Assembly: GCA_016282455.1 (NCBI GenBank)
Contig: JAEEKM010000108.1
Coordinates: 1-11,328, forward strand
DNA length: 11,328 nt
Origin: Treponema sp.
GTDB taxonomy: Bacteria; Spirochaetota; Spirochaetia; Treponematales; Treponemataceae
Direction of reading: 5' to 3'
The notes beneath the pieces were generated by a model that had not been told where the DNA came from, did no database searches, and saw only the letters and a list, made by a program, of their open reading frames with translations. Each line of letters opens with the position of its first letter. The stretch's first letter is position 1. Below, one piece after another: positions 6,546 through 11,328 of the stretch. The position numbers and the translations under genes are program-made.

Positions 6546-6743
6546 TCAGCCTAAAACTGAATCTACAAGTTCTTTAAACTCAGGATCCAGAATTATGGAA
6601 GAAATTTCAAGATCTTTTTTTATACTGAAGATTCCGTTTTCTTCCACAATGGGTTGCATTTTTTCTTCTTTTAATTTTTTCTCCGCAAGAAGAGCTTTTT
6701 CAAAAAGCCCGTGGGGTGATCTTTTTATTTCATTTTCAGCCAT
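6546..6743 (-). CDS. Small conserved-looking protein of unknown function
   Basis: 65 residues, unrecognised. It begins 'MAENEIKRSPHGLFEKALLAEKK', a charged and probably helical first half, and ends with 'ISSIILDPEFKELVDSVLG'. There is no signal peptide or membrane helix. It is very likely real: its ATG shares one base with the stop of the upstream 587-residue gene (TAATG), and AGGAGG (6751-6756) lies 7 bases before the ATG, so its translation should be coupled. It could be a cytoplasmic partner of that membrane protein, but only position supports this. It ends 2 bases from the convergent PAP2 gene. Confidence 0.72.
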   Translation of the reverse strand: MAENEIKRSPHGLFEKALLAEKKLKEEKMQPIVEENGIFSIKKDLEISSIILDPEFKELVDSVLG

Positions 6744-8506
6744 TACTCACCCTCCTCTTGAGATTCCCATTCATCCAGGGAAGAAAAATCAAGCGCAAGA
6801 ACAGGAAAGTTTTCTTCTGTTTCAATGCGTTCACGGTCTGCAGATTCATCAAGCTCTTTTATCATATAGTTTATCTTTAAATATTCGTCAAAAGTAATTT
6901 CTTCTATTTTGACAGGATTTTTATTTTGAGCAGAGTCTTCTGTGGGAAGAGTTTTTCTTTCTGCTTCTTCTTCCACAGGTTCCAGTTCCCCTACACTTTC
7001 CAGTTCTTCTATTTCATCATCGGCAAGATCAAGGGGCTCAAGTTCTGCGGCACCTTCGTCATCTATGCTTTCAAGTTCTTCAATCTCCTCATCCCTACTG
7101 ACGTTTGGAATGGAAATCTCCGTAACCTGTCGTTCATAATCTTCATCCACAGATTCAAGCATTTCCACATCCTCTCCGTCATCGCTAAGGACAGGAAGAT
7201 CTTCAACCACATAGGAGGGGAAACGGCTGGGGGTAAAAGCATCCTTTGAATCAGTAGTAGCAAGAATCGGAATACCGGAAGTTTTATCCATTGCGGCAAC
7301 AGTGGAAATAAAATGCCAGGTTTCATCCATGCGGGCATCAATTTCAGTACTGTATTTTTTTCCGATAGAACCAAGATCTTTTTTAAACTCTTCCGTAAAC
7401 TCAATTCTGCGCTGGGCGAGTTCGTGAGAAAGAACTTTCCAGTCTTCAGTGCTGCGTCTGTCAATATAGTCGCGTAAAAGAGCAAACTGTAACTTTCTGA
7501 TTTTTTCAGAAATGACTGCAATGGGGTCCCGCTTTAAATTCAGAATAAGAAGAACTACAAGAGAAAAGGAAACATAAAGATTGAACAATAAAAACATTCG
7601 TGTGAGTTTTGAAAGTTCAAGGTCTGCTTCATTACAGACAAGTCCCATACAGATGTTTTTAAGATTCCTGTTCTGGCTGAACATAATGTAAGTTGATTCA
7701 GAAGTTTCACCGTCCATAAGGCGCTGCATTCCAAATCGGTTTACATTCCACAAGTCTTCTATGCGGGCAAGCATAAGATTCTGAACGAGAGTAGAAAGAT
7801 TAAAGACAATACCCTTGTTTCCTACAATTTGTGCCCTTTCTCCGAGTGCAATTACATCATTGCGGTTAAGGTAGTCCACAAAATCATTTACGGAAAGATA
7901 GAAAACAAAGGTTCCCCGGTGTGCGGTATACTGGTCAAACAGTGGGTATGAAAAAACAAGGCGGTTATGTTTTCCGTCAAGATAGAGGTGACAGCTTTCC
8001 ATGATTGTTCCTACAGAATCTGCCACAATACCTTCGTCGGGGGCTTCAATTATGTAAAAAGGAATTTCATTGAGCATGGGATAGTCTTTGTAGAGAACCT
8101 GCCCCTTTACAATTCCTTTTTTGTCATCTTCGTAAGTGCTGTAATAAATTTTATTTCCGTCGTTTTCTATAAGGCGTATGCCGTCCAGATAATTCAGGCG
8201 GACAAAAAGATATTCAGACAGGCTCTGACGCATGCGCGCATCTTCTTCGGAAACTTCGGCTTCCATAAAAGAACTGACGCTTTTCTGAACAACAAAGTCT
8301 GCAAAAACTTCGTTTACTTCTTCGAAATATTTATTGAAAGTTGTTGAGATTAAATCGCTTTTGGCATTGTAATACTGAATGCGTTTGGGCTGGTACAAAT
8401 ACATGCTGGCCAAATCAAGAATACCCTGATGGAAGAAAATGACTCCCAGACCAAAGAGAAAACTTGTAATCATCAGACTAATAATCACCTTCCGGACCCA
8501 GCTCAC
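6743..8506 (-). CDS. Two-helix membrane protein with sensor-like loop and acidic repeat tail
   Basis: 587 residues, no named family recognised. Helix 1 is at about 7-28 and helix 2 at about 304-323. The 275 residues between should be outside the cytoplasm and look like a Cache-type sensor, with elements such as 'YLDGIRLIENDGNKIYYSTY' (106-125) and 'RLVFSYPLFDQ' (182-192). After helix 2 comes a basic, helical stretch (324-405), then a low-complexity acidic tail (about 438-525) with repeated units: 'MLESVD' (449-454), 'EIEELESID' (474-482), 'AELEPLD' (487-493), 'EIEELESVG' (498-506) and 'GELEPVE' (506-512). No HAMP, kinase, cyclase or chemoreceptor signalling domain is visible. The start is GTG (8504-8506), supported by GAAGGA (8515-8520) 8 bases upstream and by the position of helix 1. 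The 65-residue gene is coupled to its end. A Cache-like call is inference. Confidence 0.85.
   Translation of the reverse strand: MSWVRKVIISLMITSFLFGLGVIFFHQGILDLASMYLYQPKRIQYYNAKSDLISTTFNKYFEEVNEVFADFVVQKSVSSFMEAEVSEEDARMRQSLSEYLFVRLNYLDGIRLIENDGNKIYYSTYEDDKKGIVKGQVLYKDYPMLNEIPFYIIEAPDEGIVADSVGTIMESCHLYLDGKHNRLVFSYPLFDQYTAHRGTFVFYLSVNDFVDYLNRNDVIALGERAQIVGNKGIVFNLSTLVQNLMLARIEDLWNVNRFGMQRLMDGETSESTYIMFSQNRNLKNICMGLVCNEADLELSKLTRMFLLFNLYVSFSLVVLLILNLKRDPIAVISEKIRKLQFALLRDYIDRRSTEDWKVLSHELAQRRIEFTEEFKKDLGSIGKKYSTEIDARMDETWHFISTVAAMDKTSGIPILATTDSKDAFTPSRFPSYVVEDLPVLSDDGEDVEMLESVDEDYERQVTEISIPNVSRDEEIEELESIDDEGAAELEPLDLADDEIEELESVGELEPVEEEAERKTLPTEDSAQNKNPVKIEEITFDEYLKINYMIKELDESADRERIETEENFPVLALDFSSLDEWESQEEGE
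6751..6756 (-). promoter_or_regulatory. Shine-Dalgarno of the 65-residue gene
   Basis: AGGAGG on the minus strand, 7 bases before the ATG at 6743 and inside the last codons of the upstream gene. It supports translation of the small protein from the overlapping TAATG junction. Confidence 0.7.
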
Positions 8507-8514
8507 CTGCGATT

Positions 8515-8520
8515 TCCTTC
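8515..8520 (-). promoter_or_regulatory. Shine-Dalgarno that fixes the GTG start at 8506
   Basis: GAAGGA on the minus strand, 8 bases before the GTG codon. No ATG offers a better start before the first membrane helix. Confidence 0.6.
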
Positions 8521-8535
8521 AAAAAAACTCGGTAT

Positions 8536-8564
8536 ATTTTACCATAAGTTAGCATACTTTTCTA
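8536..8564 (-). promoter_or_regulatory. Possible promoter of the 587-residue/65-residue operon
   Basis: On the minus strand TAGAAA (8559-8564), 17 bases, then TAAAAT (8536-8541). Transcription near 8529 would give a leader of about 22 bases with the GAAGGA site. The -10 box lies within the inverted repeat GGTA-N5-TACC (8531-8543). Confidence 0.42.
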
Positions 8565-8596
8565 GCACCTGTCTTAATTATTGTGGGTGACAAATA

Positions 8597-8625
8597 CTGA
8601 CAGAAGTAAAAGTTTTGTATATAAT
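8597..8625 (+). promoter_or_regulatory. Sigma70-type promoter of the DUF1848 gene, leaderless
   Basis: CTGACA (8597-8602), a 17-base spacer and a perfect TATAAT (8620-8625). The ATG at 8633 is 7 bases downstream, where transcription should begin. No Shine-Dalgarno is visible. Confidence 0.73.
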
Positions 8626-8632
8626 TCCCCAC

Positions 8633-9571
8633 ATGATAATCAACACAGGCGGCAGGACGGATACTGTTCAGTATTTTTCTCCCTGGTTATTGAACCGCTT
8701 TAAGGAAGGTTATGTTCTCTCCAGAAACCCCATGTTTCCAGAAAAAGTTACCCGCTATGAACTTACCCCGTCAAAAGTAGACTGTGTGGTTTTCTGCTCA
8801 AAGAATTATGAGCCCATTTTACCCCGGCTTCATGAAATTACGGACCGCTTTAACACCTATTTTTTTTACACAATCACCGCTTACGGAAAAGACATTGAAC
8901 CCGGAGTTCCTTCAATAGACCAGAGCATAGACACCCTGCTTAAGCTTGAAAAACTTGTAGGGGCAAAAAAAATCACCTGGCGCTACGACCCCGTTCTTCT
9001 TACAAAAAAATATACCATCCAGCAGCATCTAATCACCTTCGGGCATATGGCGGCAAGACTTTCCGGTCATGTAAGGGAATGTGTCTTCAGTTTTGTAGAA
9101 CTTTACAAAAAACTTCAGTTCAATTTTCCGGAAATGCTTATCCTCACAGACGAAGACATGGAAGAACTTGCAAGGGGAATGGGTCAGATTGCAAGAAAAA
9201 ACCGTCTTGTTTTAAAAAGCTGTGCTACCAAAAGGGACTACAGTGCCTACGGAATACTTCCACCAGGCTGTATGACTTTAGATATTCTCGGCGATGCAAA
9301 TGACGTTAAGTTTAAAAACCTCAGGCACAATGGAATGAGGCGCTTCTGTCACTGCATTACCAGTCACGACATTGGAGCCTACAACACCTGCATAAACGGC
9401 TGTAAATACTGCTATGCAAACAGCGACCACGAACAGGCAAAAGAGAATTACAAAAAACATAATCCTCTTTCTCCCCTGCTCTTTGGAGAACTTAACAAAA
9501 ACGATATCATTCAAATCGGAAACCAGAAAAGTTTTATTGACGACTCAAACCTTCAGGCCACTTTGTTTTAA
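8633..9571 (+). CDS. DUF1848 family protein with C-terminal CxxxCxxC cluster
   Basis: 312 residues. The N-terminus 'MIINTGGRTDTVQYFSPW' (1-18), 'NRFKEGYVLSRNP' (21-33), 'VDCVVFCSKNYEPIL' (49-63) and 'WRYDPVLL' (116-123) follow the DUF1848 pattern. Near the end is a dense cysteine cluster: C239-x-C241, then C253-x3-C257-x2-C260 followed by 'YAN'. CxxxCxxC is the iron-sulfur motif of radical SAM enzymes, but there it is normally near the N-terminus; here it is about 50 residues from the C-terminus. I infer an iron-sulfur protein of unknown reaction. The ATG at 8633 is chosen because the family begins at 'MII' and the promoter's -10 box would overlap the region of a longer TTG start at 8615. The next cysteine-rich gene follows after 20 bases. 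Confidence 0.9.
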   Translation: MIINTGGRTDTVQYFSPWLLNRFKEGYVLSRNPMFPEKVTRYELTPSKVDCVVFCSKNYEPILPRLHEITDRFNTYFFYTITAYGKDIEPGVPSIDQSIDTLLKLEKLVGAKKITWRYDPVLLTKKYTIQQHLITFGHMAARLSGHVRECVFSFVELYKKLQFNFPEMLILTDEDMEELARGMGQIARKNRLVLKSCATKRDYSAYGILPPGCMTLDILGDANDVKFKNLRHNGMRRFCHCITSHDIGAYNTCINGCKYCYANSDHEQAKENYKKHNPLSPLLFGELNKNDIIQIGNQKSFIDDSNLQATLF

Positions 9572-9591
9572 TTTTTTGTAAGGAGAATTAT

Positions 9592-9987
9592 ATGACTTTA
9601 GAAGAAAGGGCAGATTTTGCCGCATCACTAAAAAAACAGGGAATGTGTAACTGTTCACAGGCAGTTGTAAAAGCCTTTGAAGATTTACTTCCTCTTCCCA
9701 ACGACTCAATGATGAAGCTGACTGCAGGTTTTGCCTCAGGAATGGGCTGCATGGAAGCAACCTGTGGTGCCCTGATTGGTGCAAACCTTACCGCAGGTTT
9801 AATGACTGGCGGAAGGGGAACGGTAAAACTTGCAAGGGAAATGCTTACTGCCTTTAATGAAAAGTGCGGTGCTACAATTTGCAAGGACTTAAAGGGTCTT
9901 GAAACGGGAAAGGTTCTCTGCGAATGTGACCAGTGCGTAAAAAATGCCGTTCTCATTGCAGGAAAATTCATTCCGGGTCTTGAGTAA
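9592..9987 (+). CDS. C_GCAxxG_C_C family cysteine-rich protein
   Basis: 131 residues, nine of them Cys. The pattern fits the C_GCAxxG_C_C family (a name describing its motif): 'CNCSQAV' (19-25), 'GFASGMGCMEATCGALIGA' (46-64, Cys53 and Cys58 followed by GALIG), 'CGATICKDLKG' (92-102) and 'CECDQCVKNA' (110-119). No signal peptide or membrane helix is present, so it should be cytoplasmic. The family is thought to bind metal or do redox chemistry, but no reaction is established to my knowledge. AGGAGA (9581-9586) lies 5 bases before the ATG. It follows the DUF1848 gene by 20 bases with no visible promoter between, so the two are probably one transcript. Its stop codon directly abuts the stop of the convergent synthetase gene. 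Confidence 0.9.
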   Translation: MTLEERADFAASLKKQGMCNCSQAVVKAFEDLLPLPNDSMMKLTAGFASGMGCMEATCGALIGANLTAGLMTGGRGTVKLAREMLTAFNEKCGATICKDLKGLETGKVLCECDQCVKNAVLIAGKFIPGLE

Positions 9988-10890
9988 TCACTTCAAGTTT
10001 AAGGTAATATCTTCCTTTGGAAGTTTTTCCCATGAAAAAAGAGTGAGGGCCTCCTTTAAGGAAAGCGGAACATTCTCTTTTGTAAAAGAACAGAGATGCA
10101 TAATGTATCCGATCAGTGCCTCTGGTGAAGTGTGACTTCTGTAATATTCCATGTCGCAGTCCCTGTCTCTTTTGGAAAGGCGGCGTCCGTCTGCAGAAAG
10201 AAGAAGGGGGATATGGAAGAATGACGGCGGGGTAAGGTCCAGCAGGCTGTAAAGATAAAGCTGTTCCGGAGTTGAAGGAAGCAGGTCACGGCCACGCACC
10301 ACCTGGGTAACTCCCATTTTTGCATCATCTACCACAACTGCAAGCTGGTAGGAAAAACTTTTGTTTGCCCTCCGGATTACAAAGTCTCCGCAGTCCTCCC
10401 TTAGTGAAAAAGTTTTTTCTCCGTAGTGGCCGTCTGTAAAATGAATGATTCTGCTGTCGGCTTCCAGTCTGTAAGAGGGGGCTTTTCTTTTTCTCAATTC
10501 ATTTTTTTCGCTGTCAGAAAGATTTTTACATTTGCCTGAGTAAGGGGGCGCTTTTTCGTGAGGTGCAGTAGAGGAAAGTAAATCTGCCCTGGAACAAAAA
10601 CATTCGTAAACTTTTGCTTTTTTACAAAGACTTTCGTAGGCTTCCCGGTAGGCTTCATCTCTCTGTGACTGCAGTAAAAAATCATCCCACTCAAAGCCAA
10701 GCCATTCAAGGTCTTTAAGAAGATTTTCCGTGTATTCTTTTTTGCATCTCTCCCTGTCTAAATCTTCAATCCGTAAAACCCATGAAGCTCCAGTTTTTTT
10801 TGCAGACAGGTAGGACAGGAGGGCCGCATAAATGTTTCCAAGATGCATTCTTCCGCTGGGCGAAGGAGCAAATCTTCCGGTTTCTGGCAT
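9988..10890 (-). CDS. gluQ: Glutamyl-Q tRNA(Asp) synthetase
   Basis: 300 residues, the usual size for this truncated glutamyl-tRNA synthetase (also called YadB), which attaches glutamate to queuosine at position 34 of tRNA(Asp) rather than to a tRNA 3' end. Seen: 'GRFAPSPSGRMHLGN' (5-19, HIGH-type), 'RIEDLDRER' (40-48), a zinc site C97-x-C99 with Y117-x3-C121, 'VVRGRDLLPSTPEQ' (197-210), and 'RRLSKRD' (236-242, KMSKS-type). The anticodon-binding C-terminal half of GltX is absent, as expected. The ATG at 10890 starts just before the conserved 'GRFAPSP'; an in-frame ATG at 10950 would add 20 unrelated residues overlapping fliL. It begins 4 bases after the fliL stop, with only GAG as a weak ribosome site, so translation is probably coupled. 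Its presence implies the cell makes queuosine-modified tRNA. Confidence 0.92.
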   Translation of the reverse strand: MPETGRFAPSPSGRMHLGNIYAALLSYLSAKKTGASWVLRIEDLDRERCKKEYTENLLKDLEWLGFEWDDFLLQSQRDEAYREAYESLCKKAKVYECFCSRADLLSSTAPHEKAPPYSGKCKNLSDSEKNELRKRKAPSYRLEADSRIIHFTDGHYGEKTFSLREDCGDFVIRRANKSFSYQLAVVVDDAKMGVTQVVRGRDLLPSTPEQLYLYSLLDLTPPSFFHIPLLLSADGRRLSKRDRDCDMEYYRSHTSPEALIGYIMHLCSFTKENVPLSLKEALTLFSWEKLPKEDITLNLK

Positions 10891-10894
10891 AAAG

Positions 10895-11328
10895 TTACTC
10901 AAAGAAAATGTAGTCTGTAAAATAAACTCCGCGGATTTTTCCAAGAACAAACCGGGAGTTTAAGAGAGAAAGCAGTTCTTCCTTTACCTGCTTTTCGCCT
11001 TTTTCCTTAAGTTCTTTAAGGGTTCTGGAAGAAATGTATTCTGCAATAATCTGTTTTTCCTGCACTTCTTTCTGATAAAGTTCTTCCAGTAAAACACTGT
11101 CTCCCTGAGGGTAAGAAAACCAGGGGGTGACTATTACAAGAGTTCCGTTTGCTTCATCTGAGTCAGGTTTGGTAATTGCACGAATCTGCCCAAGATCTGT
11201 AAAGGTATCTACGGAAGAGCCTTTTTTTCTGCTCAGGTTCACTACCTGTTTGGGTTCCGGGTCTGCATTTCTCCAGCGGTCAGAGAGGGAATCTTTGTTT
11301 GACACAAGAGCAACCGCCGTTCCAAAAG
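10895..11328 (-). CDS. fliL: FliL, flagellar basal body-associated protein (partial, N-terminus off the right edge)
   Basis: The frame is open to the window edge, giving about 143 residues; the true start lies outside. The visible part begins 'FGTAVALVSNK', probably the end of the single membrane helix, followed by a variable linker. The C-terminal domain then has 'TDLGQIRAIT' and 'GTLVIVTPWFSY', and ends with the FliL signature: 'EYISSRTLKELKEKGEKQ', 'LLSLLNSRF', 'GKIRGVYFTDYIFFE'. FliL surrounds or supports the flagellar stator units in the cytoplasmic membrane; in spirochaetes it would serve periplasmic flagella. A GTG at 11305 is not the start, since the family needs the upstream membrane anchor. 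The synthetase gene follows after 4 bases. Confidence 0.88.
   Translation of the reverse strand, partial: FGTAVALVSNKDSLSDRWRNADPEPKQVVNLSRKKGSSVDTFTDLGQIRAITKPDSDEANGTLVIVTPWFSYPQGDSVLLEELYQKEVQEKQIIAEYISSRTLKELKEKGEKQVKEELLSLLNSRFVLGKIRGVYFTDYIFFE

Noticed and set aside
7063..7521. 152-residue frame on the same strand inside the sensor-like gene.
   Set aside because: A shifted reading of the acidic-tail region with no start signals; no sign of a real overlapping gene.
4886..8598. The 11-mer TGACAAATACT shared at 4886-4896 and 8588-8598, upstream of two leaderless genes.
   Set aside because: It sits at different places relative to the two promoters (over the -35 in one, about 9 bases before it in the other), so a shared regulatory role is not supported.
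9588..9971. Long frame antisense to the C_GCAxxG_C_C gene.
   Set aside because: Mirror of a real cysteine-rich gene; no family motif, ribosome site or promoter.
10891..10950. Longer start of the glutamyl-Q synthetase gene.
   Set aside because: The 20 extra residues are the fliL end read in another frame; the family begins just before GRFAPSP.
1..11328. Search for defence systems, mobile elements, tRNAs and CRISPR arrays.
   Set aside because: No transposase, integrase, terminal inverted repeats, tRNA cloverleaf or regularly spaced repeats seen; the window reads as core chromosome.

Overview
The window is a compact stretch of bacterial chromosome that looks like a spirochaete, most likely a Treponema. 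This is inferred from a FliL flagellar protein, AT-leaning sequence with Pu-rich codons, and several proteins with spirochaete-like designs (a large single-pass protein after hflKC, and a sensor-like protein with an acidic 'ELE[SP]V' tail). There are twelve protein genes, two of them cut by the window edges. I found no rRNA, tRNA, CRISPR array or insertion sequence. No gene-free stretch exceeds about 235 bases.

Layout. (1) 1-600, minus: 5' part of a DUF4230 membrane protein. It diverges from (2) 713-4383, plus: hflK, hflC and a 558-residue single-pass protein of unknown function, a tight operon that probably builds an SPFH complex regulating FtsH. (3) 4367-4684, minus: a CsoR/RcnR-family repressor whose tail overlaps the previous gene; its probable operator sits in its own promoter spacer. 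(4) 4920-6543, plus: a TrmH/SpoU RNA ribose methyltransferase and an exported PAP2 phosphatase. (5) 6546-8506, minus: a 587-residue two-helix membrane protein with a probable extracytoplasmic sensor region and a repetitive acidic tail, translationally coupled to a 65-residue protein. (6) 8633-9987, plus: a DUF1848 protein with a C-terminal CxxxCxxC cluster and a C_GCAxxG_C_C protein, a cysteine-rich pair. (7) 9988 to the right edge, minus: fliL (partial) followed by glutamyl-Q tRNA(Asp) synthetase.

Themes. Three first-in-operon genes (DUF4230, TrmH-like, DUF1848) have a near-consensus promoter with a 17-base spacer whose -10 box ends only 6-7 bases before the ATG, which predicts leaderless mRNAs. 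Genes inside operons, and those with longer leaders, mostly have visible Shine-Dalgarno sites. The three convergent junctions have a 17-base overlap, a 2-base gap and no gap, so none leaves intergenic room for an ordinary terminator. The best candidates for new biology are the uncharacterised hflKC-linked membrane protein, the CsoR-family protein lacking its first metal-ligand cysteine, and the DUF1848/C_GCAxxG_C_C pair. All family assignments come from motifs read by eye; no database search was run.
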